A stretch of 64,000 nucleotides of DNA from Candolleomyces eurysporus (taxonomy: Eukaryota; Basidiomycota; Agaricomycetes; Agaricales; Psathyrellaceae): the NCBI GenBank assembly GCA_027579435.1, contig JANBPK010001193.1:62001-126000 (forward strand), written 5' to 3'. The notes below the pieces were generated by a model. That model was not told the DNA's origin, did not search any database, and was given only the letters and a program-made list of their open reading frames with translations. The number at the start of each line of letters is the position of its first letter. The first letter of the stretch is position 1. Of the stretch, positions 1 through 11,682 are shown one piece after another. Made by a program: the position numbers and the translations under genes.

Positions 1-640
1 TAGGACGATCGGTACTATGCACATTCCGGTATACGGGGACAAGTGCAATGGTTTTCACATATAGTCCGAGTAGTGCGATTTCCTTGTCTGTGTCCCGATC
101 TTGCTTGGCTGAAATACATGTGAAGAGTGTTTCTGTCTTATTGTCGTCCGTCGTGAGTCCGTTTAGTCACGGCAAGGAGTGGCGTCTATAGATTCAACTC
201 TTCTAGGCTCTATCCTTGTAGTCAACCTACGTCAAACGGGAGGACAAGGAAAGCTAACCGCATCGCGGGTTTGCTATAGTATGATCTGGACAAAGTGAAT
301 GAAAGCCATGAGACACGCAAGCACGATGCGGAACAATGGGTTCGGGGTCAGAACAGCACATGGTGCGAACGAGAGTCAATCTTGACAGACGATATCATCA
401 ACTGACCACGGAGACATAACGTCTACCTGTCACTGAGAAGATGTTAACTTGGCAAGTGCCTACAGTACCCTTACCTTGAGCTGTCAGCGGACCTTGTTCC
501 TGGACTTGACATGCGTATGTAATGATGGAACGAAAAATGATAAGATGTACATGCCGATCATCTTGCCACAGAAACCCGGATTCATGAAAGCGCCTGCTGC
601 CAACCAGAGTCAAGGCCAAGTCATACTAAAATCCCGCACA
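1..640. other. Non-coding start of window
   Basis: No open frame here looks like a protein I can recognise. The segment runs up to an N (645) followed by an A run that lies 3' of the peroxygenase gene. The same N-plus-A-run context occurs 3' of the second peroxygenase gene (44929), so the duplicated block begins about here. Confidence 0.5.
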
Positions 641-733
641 GCATNAAAAAAGCATTAAAACGATTTATAATAGCCAAGAAAGCAAACCCCAAATCAGATA
701 AATATCCTCAGATGTAAGCATATCTAAGGGATT

Positions 734-2150
734 CTACGACCGGCCGTAAGGGAACAATTCCGCGCATCCACCAAAGACAACATCAACTCCCGTGTGAAGA
801 TAATGGAGGTTCTTAATCAAGTTCCTCCTCAAGATGCCAGTCGGGTTCGGGTACAACTGCACCACACTATTCACCACATGCGAATACACACGGCACGGTT
901 GAGTGAAATCCGCCGAATTGGGATCAACGACGTAGTTGTTGACCTTTCCATCCGCATTGCCACCAGGGAGCCAAGGGTGGGCCGCGATGACTACGTCAAT
1001 GCCTTCGTTGGTTGTAGGTTGACCAGGTCGGTGGAAGTCAGGTGGGAACCTCATATCCCTGAAGAACGATGCGGCAGCATCCATGGAGAGTTTACGATCG
1101 GTTGTTACTCGCCCGTCGACGAAGAAGGTGATGGGGAAGACGGTCTCGCCGTACGCGGTGATATAGCGAACGTCCTTGAATGAGAACTCGGGATTGGTAG
1201 CAATGGAGTCTTGAATACGCGAGTAGCGGAGCTCGCCTGCGACAGTCAGGTTGTAGAAGCCTCCGCCGTAACGGTTACTGAAGTCGACAAACTGAAGTGC
1301 AATGATAATTTTCAGCACATTGTGACTTCTCGGCTAATAGTGGGAGAACGAACGAACGAACCTTATCGAACAAAGTTTGGTTGAAGCTGTGGTTATCTCC
1401 GAAGAACGCGTCTGCACGAGTCATACCAGCGTCACCTGGAACAAGAAATTAGTGATTCAATCGACTTCCGAGCACAGTATATCACGTACCTTCGAAAGTT
1501 CCGTGCACATTGAATCCACCAGCGTGGGCAGGAGGTGCAGGAGCAGGCCCAGTCTTGGGGGTTTTTCCGCCGATACTAAGCAGGTCGGTGACCAGGTTTC
1601 CGTCCAAGAGGTGAGCGATGTAGGTCACGACGATAGCGAATTTGTTCTCCATGTTGAACCCTAGTATGCATCAACAGTATCAGAAAACCATACCGCATTT
1701 GCGTCACGTCGTTGAGGCACGTACCTTCTTGAACGGCTTTAACGATATCGGAAGGACTGGCAACTCCATCGCGAGAGATATACTGAGCAAGCCTTTTTAG
1801 TCCCTCTAAAGTAGACAACTATGGTGGATTGGACTTACTCCATGAGACGCAAGGGTATTCATTCCAGGGCAAGGACCGCGAATATCACCATTTCTCAACG
1901 GTCTCCAAGGGTGATCACGATCGTTGACCAACTTCAATCCCGTAAACCTGGGGGGACCAGGTGGGGGAGGTGGGTCGACTCCCTGCCCAGGACGCCCTCC
2001 TCCTGACTGGGAAGCAGTTGAAGCATCGACTTCCTGGCGCCTCAACAAGTCGCCATTGGAGACCTGGAAGTTAGGGAACGCGAACGAAGTGGAGAGCGCC
2101 CCGAGGGTGAGAAGTAGAGCTGTGAGAAGCGCGAAAGGTTTGGAAACCAT
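734..2150 (-). CDS. Unspecific peroxygenase / heme-thiolate peroxidase, copy A
   Basis: Secreted heme-thiolate enzyme that uses H2O2 to transfer oxygen to organic substrates outside the cell (established for the family). My exon model is 2150-1839, 1782-1725, 1660-1490, 1435-1362 and 1291-734, all with GT-AG borders and continuous frame, giving 390 residues, which suits the long class. Visible features are an N-terminal signal peptide (MVSKPFALLTALLLTLG), a Pro-rich spacer, the proximal heme-cysteine motif PCP in GPCPGMNTLASHG, the EGD motif spanning the third intron (GAA G|GT GAC), and the distal Arg and Glu in VRYITAYGE, seven residues apart as in the Agrocybe enzyme. The C terminus has a cysteine in FGGCAELFPYG. 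The first-exon ATG was chosen because it starts the signal peptide. The gene is duplicated at 44996-46413. Confidence 0.93.
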
Positions 2151-2159
2151 CGGGGAGCT

Positions 2160-3540
2160 TTGGAGGTTGACAAGAACTCGAGAGAGAAGCTGTAAACGTC
2201 GACTCTGGTATAGGAGTGAGTTCTATACAATCCATGAGCATAAGACCGAGCTATTTATACGTCGCTCGACGTTTCTATTGACCCGCATATGGGGTAGACT
2301 CGCATGGATTCCCGCCATCCCTGCCCGTACACTCCGAATTCCCGGTTCGCTTGAGCTGCGGATTGTCTCGAAACCCATAAATGTGTTGCATTGAGACTAT
2401 GACCTTGTTACCCGGCAGCCGAATCGTGAGTATAACGACTAAGCGGTACACTCTGCCACTCCCGACACAAACCGCAGCCACTGGTGCCATTCAAGTTGAT
2501 GATACTCGGAGTAGCGCCCGTAAATCTGCTTCGTAAGGACTCTCGACATTCCGTCTTGAAGTAGCTGAGTCGGATAGCACGTCTCCGTCTTCCTACTTTC
2601 CTAGTCCTGACCTTTCAAGGTTGGTCAACAGCTTTGTCAGGCTAAGTCGGATGAGCGGTAAAGCAAAGTAGTTGATGCATATCATCAAGTGCAGTTACGA
2701 CCAAGTCTCGTAACCTAAGGGATGATCTGTCAATGCAATGGATCGTATTCAATACGGACAGTGCCGACCGTCCAATCATACCATCGACATTTGGGTGAGT
2801 ATGATACCAGTATTCCGTGCACTGATTTTCGAGGCGTGTGTACGTATTTCTGATTTGAACAAAAGCGGATGCTTTGGGCAATCCTCCACAGAGAGGCGGC
2901 CCTAGCACGCCTTCTAAGCAGATTTTCCGTGGACTAGATCCGAGGGCTAGGTGAAAATCACGACATCGCGGATGAGCGCGATCCGATACCAGAGAATAGT
3001 CAGACAGTAGCATAAAGCTCTTGGTCTGGAGCACGGAACCATCGATGGGAAGCCTTCAGAGGCGGACAATTACTTCAGCGGGGTGGACTGTGCATTCCAT
3101 CCTAGAAAGATGGCCATCTTGACCGCCCATTTCGCAAACCTTGTGCAGGCTGCCCAGACAGGATTGATAACGACGTGCAGATAAGGTCAACGCCTCAGTC
3201 TATCGTTATGGGGCGAGGCCCGAAGCAGTCCGCCAGCGTGGCGATGGGCAAAGATGGACCGAATGCAGCCAGAGAGGTGAGCCACTGAGGAAGGGAACCA
3301 TGGCCACAGGCCTTGCTCGATTATTCAGGTATCGTGCTTCACCGAGCTGTCTTCGATAAGCGGGCGTGGTGGTAGGGAAAATTTCCGCAGAACAACGGCA
3401 CGGACACCAAACCTGAAGCTTTTGCCAAACAAGCCCCAACATATTCTGGCCGGAAACGGTAGACACGACATTTTAAGCTCCATCTCATACACTCTGCGGT
3501 ATGAAGGACAGGCAAGTACAAAAATCTACGCCATAGCCTT
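2160..3540. repeat. Segmental duplication: peroxygenase upstream flank, copy A
   Basis: This stretch aligns by eye with 46440-47920. Shared landmarks include a block beginning GAAGCCTTCAGAG at 3051 and 47251, and a block with ACGGCACGGACACC near 3395 and 47850. No convincing gene is seen; the open frames are interrupted differently in the two copies. Confidence 0.7.
2251..2259 (-). promoter_or_regulatory. TATA box of peroxygenase A
   Basis: On the minus strand the sequence reads TATAAATAG about 100 bp upstream of the start codon at 2150. The second peroxygenase gene has TATATAAAAG in the equivalent place (46465-46473). Confidence 0.6.
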
Positions 3541-3799
3541 GACTGACCAAATTCGCTCTTTGCTCAAGGAACAGGTGCTTTCACCCGAATGAGGGTGACA
3601 CGGTTGCGTATTTGAGTGGTATTTGAGAGTAGAAACGGAAACGATAACGAAACTATTATGTACCTGTACCCGGAGTAGAAAGGGCAGTTGTAACATCCAT
3701 CAGAGCACCCATCCCCGTGATGAGCGCATTGCCATCTGCCGTACGTGCGTCAAGCGTTGAAGGCGCCCATGGCTCAGAGCTTGGTCAGATGATGTGGTA

Positions 3800-6130
3800 A
3801 GGTCTATGTCCGGCCCGTTGTTTGGCAAGAGCTTCTGGATGGGACATTCTATGTGCCCGCTCGACCTCGTCCGCCCGTTGTTGCTTTGGTTGGACAAGGT
3901 CAAGGAGCCACTCTTCCGACGGTACATGCTCTTCAACAGGATCACTACCACCGACGAATTCGACGGGAGGAGGGTGTGGCGACATATGGCTGCGTCTGGG
4001 AGGAGGCGATGGATGACCTTATGTTCCTCGGGGTGCGTTTCCCCTTTGTCCTTGTATGGGCTGTATATGCTTATCAGGACTATGATGCTATGGTTTTGCT
4101 AACGATCCAAAATACCGAGGGCGTTATCTCGTATGTTCCTTCCCCCCCGTCATTTATTGATTTGACTATGAACTATCGCTAGTGTTGCTGAGACGGTGTA
4201 ACAGGCCGGTCCAACGCCAAAAAGGTTTTCTTCCTATCAGAGCTCGCAGAACCATCATGGGAAAGGCTTGACGCCAACACCCTCGGAGACTCGACCAATC
4301 TCTCGGGCCCTAGTTGTTGTAAAGCAATAGTGAAAGGGTCCACAACGGTTTTCGGTGAGCAAGACCTCCTCGACTAGAGGGAGCAGTGACAGGAGCTCTC
4401 CTGCGACTGGCTGAAGCGCTGAGAGGTGAGTGCCGGGATGGTGTTTCATCGGCGGCGGTCGAATTGAGGCGAGCGAGGGAGTGCTGGTGCGAGAGGGATG
4501 GATTCGATATCTTCACCATATTCAGTTTCTCCGTCACACTTGCGGACTACTTAGACTTCAAGGCTGAACGCAGTCTCGACGGCTACATTCATGACGACAC
4601 TATAACCTCCGTCAGTGAGCCTTACCTTCCTCCCCGCATCGTCTGATTCCTTAGACGACCAGATTGCCTCTCCAGCTTCGTTCCATCCTTTGCACTACCG
4701 TCGTCTTCACTTGTTTCGCTTCCCTTTCTTCCAAATCATTCTCCTCCGACTACGACAAAGACCACGGCGCAAGAGCAGCAGCAACCCTCACCTCCACCGC
4801 GAATCAAATCATCCTGTAAGCCATGGACTAGAGCGAGTATGTTCGAACACCAGCTCGACCTTGTATGGCGACAGCTAGAGTGAGGCGGGTAGAGATCGGG
4901 AGGGATAGGTTGAGGCGAGGGTGACGCGATGAAGTTCACTACGATGTGAAGTGTTTGAAGATGGACAAGGAAGCGAACGAGGACTACCTAAGAAGAGTTC
5001 GGTGTTCTTCCGTCGGTGAGCCATTCGCAATCTCAATCTCGACCGAATCTGTGACAATTGAGTCGAGAATCCTGGGGCTAGAAGAAGACTTCCTGCAAAC
5101 CTCGACTCTATCCGCCTCAACGTTCGTCCTTGAGTCGAGTCGTCATCTCTCCGTTACAATCGCTATCCTGGGATCTGATATTTTTGCGGTCATAAACCTT
5201 TGCTCCTCAGTCTACTTCTGGTTGTCTTCTTTTCTGCCTTTCTTCTCTTGTGTGCTATCATCTCTGGCTCGCTGACGCTGATCACTGACCTCGTGCATTT
5301 TCTCGTTTTTTAGCTCAAATCCACCTCGATTGTCGCCCGCGTATCTACCTCCGCCACCACAGCGCGCTGAAAGGAGGAAGCAGGATTGATGTCACCAGTA
5401 TGTTCTCTTTAAATTTTCTATCATTGCATGAACCGTTACCTATTGCCTCTCCGGAGCTTTTCGTCGTCGTCTACCAACCCAACCAACGCAATTAGGTCCG
5501 TACGTCTCCATATATTGTGTCCGATCGTCCGCTGTTCCAAAGTCAGTGACTATCCCCTTTGTCTATCCTAAATTAAAATTCTATCATATGCGAACGGATA
5601 TACGTGCGTTTAGTCCTTTCAGTTTACTTGCCGCTTCTATCTTCTGTTTACCGTCCCTCGCGCCACGAAATGCTATGTATGCCCGCCGTGGTTGACAATA
5701 GAGACACTCGTCATCTACGATCTAGGCATCAATTTGTCCTGGCTCCTGAAGAGAGTTGATCTCTCAATTGACGCGTGCCTACAATCGGTGGTTTGGTCAA
5801 GTTGTGAGACATCATCTGCGTAAGTCCCCTTGGTTGACTCTCCTCCATCCATGATTTGAAGCGTCAAAGATCCTGTACAGGTATTTGACACAATGGTAGT
5901 CAGTGTCTAATGGACTGCAGCTCAGAAATGTCGAAGTTTATCAAATTTTGAGAGGGCCTTCGATCGAGTACCGGTTCAAACTTAGGCAGGCAGCGTCAAC
6001 GAATTTCACCGGATTCTCGAATGAAATTCCTCCGCAATTGGGATATGTCAAGTCCCTGACCGATTTGCGTGCTTGTGGACTTGTTGACTACGTTGATGAG
6101 GGGTTTCCGACGAGCGCTCCCACGCAGTGA
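3800..6130 (+). repeat. Dispersed repeat R, copy 1
   Basis: One of about five diverged copies of a repeat I cannot name (others near 15.4, 22.2, 38.7 and 53.4 kb). A landmark is a TTTGGC..CAGCTTCTG-like string near 3820, matched near 15378, 22240 and 38731. A second is a CGCCACGAAATGCTATGTA string near 5662, matched at 24112. It is rich in C/T tracts and short frames of similar size, with no recognisable domain. It could be a degenerate gene family or a non-autonomous element. Confidence 0.55.
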
Positions 6131-6406
6131 ACGATGAAGCCCCAGTTATCTCAACTCCGACCAACGCCTCCGCTTATGAGGGTAGGCGCAGGAGCTTTCG
6201 TAGCGGCGGTAGGTCAGAAAGCTATAAGTTATCATATCATATCATACCACGCTAATGGCACAAGAGTTTACATGTGAGTATTGTTCAGCAGCTATTACAT
6301 ACCATTCAGTCATGGAAGGCGATGGATCAGGTAACGCAGAAAACATAGGCAGATAGCAGAGGATAAGGGCGACGTGCACAACTTCCTCGTCCTGTACCTC
6401 AACCAC

Positions 6407-8390
6407 TCAGTCAACGTAGTGTGGTTCCACGTGGAACTCTACTCTAGGTTTGTATTTCTTGAGGTTGGACGTGGCTTCCATCCTTATCTTCACACTTCTG
6501 TGAATGATAGGTGTTTCTATCCTGGATGGGGCAACACGTGCGTGGCCAAAGTTAAACCTGATAAGACATACTTCAGTTTGATGGGCTGGAGTTGTGAAAC
6601 AGATAGACACTTACTGACGGCGTGTCTTACTGTTGCCATCGCATACGCGTCTGCATGGCACAGGAAGGACTTCGAGGATCCACCACCATCTCTTGAGGTC
6701 CAACTGGTCGTATATGGGGGAAAGCGCGTCCATCAACTCTTCATGCTCTTCTGAGAGCAACATGTTGACAGGGCCTGTCTCNGGGGGGTCTGGAGACCGT
6801 GGTGATGGGGAGTTTAGACCTGAAAATAGAATGCCGGAAGGGCAGCTCTTCACGAGATGGTCCGCGTATCTTGTGGTCCTCGTTGTGTTCTTCAGCACGG
6901 AGAGGATCTGGTCTAACGACGACCTCTGGGTAAATAGTCGACGGGTCCAAGCCGATCTCGTACAATCGGTCTGTGAAGAAGAGGATACCGGCGTTGGCTT
7001 TGAATATCTCGCGCACCATCCAGCGAAGGGGAATTCTGGCTAGAGAATGGCGTGTTCGATTTCGAACAGAACCCCCACCGACATCTAAAGGAAGTGAGCT
7101 TGTGAATATTTATTTTCTTTCACTTGCGAACGTACCACTGTGACACCCAGCGAACCAAACTTCCATAATATCTGTGGAAGGACTGCTGCTACTGCCAAGC
7201 CCGAGCGACTCTTCCACCAAAGTAGGCTTATTCCATTGATTGGCTTGGAATTTGGCACGACGCTCATCGAGGGACATGGCATGTCGGTAAGTCTTGATGA
7301 ATCTGGTGGAAGTTAGGAAAGGAAGTTCCCCGACTGTGAATCCAATGGAGCCGACAGTATCCCTGACAAAGTAAGGAGCGTCAAGAGCGTCAGTAATTGC
7401 AGTTCGAAAGCCTGATGTCCAGGTATAACATACCAAACGCCTAAAAACTCTATGTCAACGTTGATTGAGAAGGCCCGCTTGAATTCGTTGGCTTGATCCC
7501 AACCAGAGCTGTCGATACGCTTATATATCGTGTAGGCGAAGGGAACCTGCTCAGAGTTGCTTGGAGGCAATAGACCAACTTTGTGAAGCATGCCTGCGAG
7601 ACTGATCATGGTTCAATGTCAGAAAAACATTAACTCTCAGACGGAGGCTCTCACCATCGAGCGGTATATGCACCGCGGGAGAATCCTGGGTATGAATTAG
7701 CTCCAATGTATCTGGATGTTGAAAAAAAGGCGTGGACGAACCGAATATACAGATTTTATCCCCAGGTTGATCTTTGAAACGTGGAAGTTAGCATTGATTT
7801 TCGGAGGCATAACGTTGAACTCACAGTTCTGCATCAAGAACTTGTAGCCGCCTGCCAGGAAGGTTCGGTTAGAAGTGCGATTTTAGAAATAGGCGACCAA
7901 CTGACCCATGATATGAGCGTCGATAGTGTGCGCAAACATCGAGTCGAGGAGCTATCAGGATGAGATCAATTCGGGAATTCCGAGATATTGAATCCGCCTA
8001 CCTTATGAATTTGCGACATGAGTGGGTTAACGGTTCGATCCTTCGCAGTATAGGTCCCAATCCCGGTCTATCATCTGAATAAGTTCCCGATTCCAGGATA
8101 AGACAGATCAGAGAATATACTTGGTAGTAGACCAGCTGCTTGAAGCGGTCATCATTCTTCAGCAACGAAACGAACTGAACGACATTCGAATTATCGTCGT
8201 CGAATTGGTCTCCAGTCCCGTCAAAACAAAGAACTAGAGTCCGATTCTGATGGGTAGGTGGTATAACAGGGGGGAGTGATCGGGGTTTCTTGAAAGAGTC
8301 GTCATCCATCGCGAGTTCTCGCCTTTCGACGATAGTCTCCGCTGTGGAGCATGCGCTTGGCTCCGAAACATGGTGGATGTTGCTAGTCAT
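6407..8390 (-). CDS. DUF2235 alpha/beta-hydrolase-like protein, copy A
   Basis: Member of the DUF2235 family (T6SS phospholipase effector Tle1-like catalytic domain), which is expanded in agaricomycetes; substrate unknown. The first exon (8390-8121) contains the family opening motif RTLVLCFDGTGDQFD followed by NSNVVQFVSLL and LVYYQ. Later exons give the nucleophile elbow GFSRGAYTAR (near 7650), AGMLHKVGLLP, the segment VDIEFLGVW, the motif EVWFAGCHSG, then SLARIPLRWMVREIF. The C-terminal exon ends HRSVKIRME...YVD. There are about eight short introns. An N at 6782 before a G run falls in the variable region, so reading through it is uncertain. The start was chosen because copies A, B and C share M-x-x-x after a TATA-like TATAAAA at 8448-8454. 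Confidence 0.85.
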
Positions 8391-9830
8391 AGCTATTACT
8401 TTGGGTTATCGATAGGATGATGACCTGGGGAGAAGCAACCGACACGGTTTTATACTGTTCATTAAGACCTTGACCTCCGGAAGGCGATGAATCCTACCTG
8501 TCGATCGGTCATAACAGCTGTCCTCAAGCTCAAAACAGCTGTTATGATCATTCTCAATTCAAAGATCTTGGGAGCTCGAATATCCGATGCAAACGCCCGC
8601 TGAGTGAAGGATGAGTCCTGATTAGAAAGCTTTTAGGTCACCCGAGTATATGACGCCGAGGGCGAACCAATCTTAGACGACGGAATATTCGTGAGGAACG
8701 TGGATTTCCCTTTGAGTCTTGACGCCCTTCAAAATTGGCGCTCCGGGGATCCCTTGCGGACCAAACACTGAACAGCACAAATCCAGCAGACGAACGTAAC
8801 AATGACCGGTTGAAGCGCGCCCCCGATTGACGGGGAGAGACCGACCAAGACGAGTTAGCGCCAGTTATCATTCCGATATCCGCAATTCACTCTCGGGGAG
8901 GAGCTGTTAATGATTCAGACAGCATAGAGCGCTCAGTTGTACCTGGAAGGAGCTTGTAGCGGNAAAAAAGATCCAGCGCTCACCTCTATTCAACTCCAAT
9001 CTACAACCCTCAGCTCAAGCGCCATCAGCCATTTGCCTCCTCGCTCCACCAAGTAAAAATGTCTTACGCGATTGAGGGCAGCGTCGCCGACAGGGGAGAA
9101 ACACGATCGAGGAAAGCGCCAAGGAAGAAATGAGAACAGGAGAACGTGACGGAGGGATTGATGGCGTCAATTCAAACTTCGTAATTCTGAAATGTACCTT
9201 TTCAGGCTTTACGGCGATGTCACCATCCGACGAAACAACACATCCTAAAATGGGTATCGTGACTCGTGCGCGTGACTTACAGCTAACAATAGACTAGATC
9301 TCACTTTCTTCCGCTTCTGGTATTTGTTTAATTTTGGAGCTGTACAAACAAACATGGTTTGCGGGCCATACCGAATTTGACGCCGGTACCGTTCACGTGC
9401 GGCCAACGACCACATCTTGTCGAAATGGAACGAATCTCTGTTCATGTGTCGACGGTCATCAATGAACATGGTGTAGTGAAGGATAGAGTATGAGAAATTA
9501 TCTCATCTGGATGTACAGGTCGTACGACTGGTACATATGCGACTCCCCTCGATCTCCCACTGTCGTCAACCGTGCCCCATTTGAGTCATTGGCTGGATGC
9601 GCCACAGCTCCACAGCGCGAAAGAAAGTGTAATTTGGTCTATCATTTTGCAGTTGGCTGTAAACAGTCAGGAACCATTACAGCGCATCTGTCAAACCTCC
9701 GACTCACGAGTTCATTCCACCTGCTGGATCAACGTCCGATTGGAAATGGTGAATGGTTTGAGCGAGATGGATACACCGAATCATCGATCCCTACCTTGAT
9801 ACTGATCAGAACCCCGTTCCATTCTTGAGC
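8391..9830. repeat. Duplicated 5' flank of DUF2235 gene, copy A
   Basis: Aligns with 26665-27530 and 31207-32075. Shared strings include GGCGATGAAT with CTACCTGTC around 8482-8503 (also 31270-31293), the CGCCAG/CGCCGG block near 8860, and ATGGGTATCGTGA near 9250. Copy A carries about 400 extra bases (about 9268-9675) that the other two lack. An N before an A run is at 8963. No gene recognised. Confidence 0.7.
9268..9675. mobile_element. Candidate MITE-like insertion, copy A only
   Basis: This block is absent from the two paralogous flanks near 27375 and 31990. Its ends carry imperfect inverted repeats: CGTGACTTACAGCTAAC at 9271-9287, against GTTGGCTGTAAACAGTCAG at 9652-9670 in reverse complement. 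No transposase frame is present. I did not find a clean target-site duplication, so a small non-autonomous DNA element is only a suggestion. Confidence 0.4.
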
Positions 9831-10600
9831 TTGGAAGAAGTTGCAGTCGAAGGTATGAAGAAAGCTGTTCACTTGGCGCTTGACGAATATATATTCTCTC
9901 TGCTGGCTCAAGTCTAATCCTGAACTTGAGGTTTCGTTGTCGACGAAAGGAAACCGTCTGGATTGGGCCAGGCTTTTGAGTATCAAAGATCATGATTAAC
10001 TTCTACGGTCATTCCCCTCACCTTTTGCAATAAACTGTGACCGTTCAACTTGAAGCTACCCCTACGATTCCATCGATATCATCTCATGGTTCTACGTAAT
10101 CTTCTCGCCGTTGAAACGTGTCTGGAAACGTCGATGCGAACCTTGAGCTTTCACCAATCTAATTGCCGTCGAGCCTGTTCAACAGGCCAGTCATCAAACC
10201 CTGATAACAGCACCAGCAACTGTTGAACAACTGAAGAGACACGGGCGTATATAATCAGTCGCTGTGTGCCAGCTTACGTCAATTTGGAGCGAATTTGGAG
10301 AGAGACCTTGAAAATGATGAAGGAGAATGTAGGGGATGGGGAGGAGGGGAAGGAATAGTAAACGGGAGGAGCACGCACTGACAATGATGAACGACGTGTT
10401 CGTGATTTTGGTTCCAACCTAAGTGGGTCGAGTAAGGTTAGCATTCGCTCATTTCCGAGGGCCAGTGCTGATCCCACAACCTTCTCTACTCCCTCCGTCT
10501 GCTCCTCGAGGTTAAGGTAGATGAATTGTGTATATGTGTAAAGTGCCCCATTTTACGCCGCAACTAACACGAATCAAATTCGGCGCTGAGAAACTTTTCC
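9831..10600. other. Intergenic, no gene seen
   Basis: Unique sequence between the DUF2235 flank and the 3' region of peptide gene 1. The short open frames (under 75 codons) have no recognisable features. Confidence 0.4.
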
Positions 10601-10639
10601 ATGGCACTGTCGATTTGTCGAGTCAATGTATTGTGGGAT

Positions 10640-11285
10640 TGGCATATTGAACTTCCGGCCGGACGAGAAATTAAGTAAAGTGTTCAAAGCCGCAGCGCTG
10701 TGCCGAAGGGGGACCAATCAAGCTTTCACCGGCTTCGTTCTTCACGCTGATGCAGAGTTAAGGAATGCAACGGCACGACGGAAGCGAGTTTCCAATTTCG
10801 GTCAAAATCCGCTTTTCTAGATGTTTGCACATGCATCCGTATCCCCGCACACTATCTAGAAGCTCCCCGCCAGCTAAGGGACCATGATATGCTTAAGTAG
10901 CCACAGTGGTTTCTACATACACAGCACTAACCGAAGAAGTCTTCACATCTACGTTGGTAATGATCGTACCGAGCAGTGTGTCGGTCTCCGAAAAACGAAA
11001 AAGAGAGCTATAAAAGATTTGTAACCACATAGTAGCGCGAATCGGTGGCAAATAAGCGAGAGAGTGAGCGAATAATATAATGACGGCCGGGGTACGGAAG
11101 ATAGGATGATGATATTAGATCGAAAGCGAACCAAAAAAAAGAGTGGAGACGTGACAAATAACCCNAAAAAAAGTAAAACCCNTAGAAGTACGAAAGATGA
11201 CGGCGACAGGAAATAGCGATCTAAAAAATGTTGCGGAAGATAGATTGAGAGTGCTAGGTGGCAAATCTACTGGTTGAATCTAAGT
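10640..11285 (-). other. Conserved 3' region of peptide gene 1
   Basis: Downstream of the stop codon and intron, several hundred bases are recognisably shared with the 3' regions of copies 2 and 3. Landmarks are a CATCTTTCGTAC string near 11193 and a CTTCCGTACCCCGGCCGT string near 11085. It has no shared open frame and most likely is a long 3'UTR. Two N bases (11165, 11182) lie here. Confidence 0.55.
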
Positions 11286-11337
11286 CTGTTTCCGTGAGTT
11301 CGTATTTACCCCTCAACGGAGGAGACGTAACTGACCT
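11286..11337 (-). other. Intron directly after the stop codon of peptide gene 1
   Basis: After TAA and 2 nt the minus strand has GTCAGT. About 50 nt later a GGAAACAG acceptor follows the string ACGAACTCA, which supplies a branch-point-like CTCA. The same donor-branch-acceptor layout is found after the stop codon of the other two family members, so a 3'UTR intron is well supported. Confidence 0.65.
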
Positions 11338-11552
11338 TTAGCCGCAGGAGTTCAAGATCTGGCAAGCCTGGGGTTGAGCCTCTGCAACAGGCGCTGGTGC
11401 AGGGACGGGCGATGCAATAACGAGCGATGAGCCTATCAGTTGTATAAAATTGGGTCCATCAACCAAGTTCCGCACTCAATGGCAAATTAAACGAAGGGCA
11501 TACCAGCGAAGACAGCAAGGACAGCAGCGAAGATGATGCGGGTGAACTGCAT
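11338..11552 (-). CDS. Small secreted peptide precursor, copy 1 (core CQILNSCG)
   Basis: Two coding exons, 11552-11504 and 11432-11338, joined at a GT-AG intron with continuous frame, give 47 residues. The N terminus (MQFTRIIFAAVLAVFAG) is a signal peptide ending near VIA. After that cleavage site the remaining residues divide exactly into eight dipeptides (SP, VP, AP, AP, VA, EA, QP, QA) and the octapeptide CQILNSCG followed by TAA. Dipeptides ending in Pro or Ala are the substrates of Ste13/DPP-IV-type aminopeptidases, so stepwise trimming to the octapeptide is inferred. The two cysteines could form a disulfide. It lacks a CaaX box, so it is not a typical basidiomycete lipopeptide pheromone. 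It is divergent from the G-alpha gene at 12831. Function unknown. Confidence 0.85.
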
Positions 11553-11682
11553 GGTGTTTTGGAAAAATTCAAGGTAGTGAATTGGAGTGGCAGAAAGGCT
11601 CGGATTGAAGATATGGAGACTGTAGCTGTTTGTTGGGAGAGTAGAGAGTGATTGTTAATACTGGTCCGTCACTCAAGCCCAG

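Noticed and set aside
794..1183. Plus-strand open frame of 129 codons over peroxygenase A (and 45065-45445 over copy B)
   Set aside because: Antisense shadow of the peroxygenase last exon, conserved only because the coding strand is conserved.
11338..11552. Lipopeptide mating pheromone precursor
   Set aside because: There is no C-terminal CaaX box and there is a signal peptide, which basidiomycete pheromone precursors lack.
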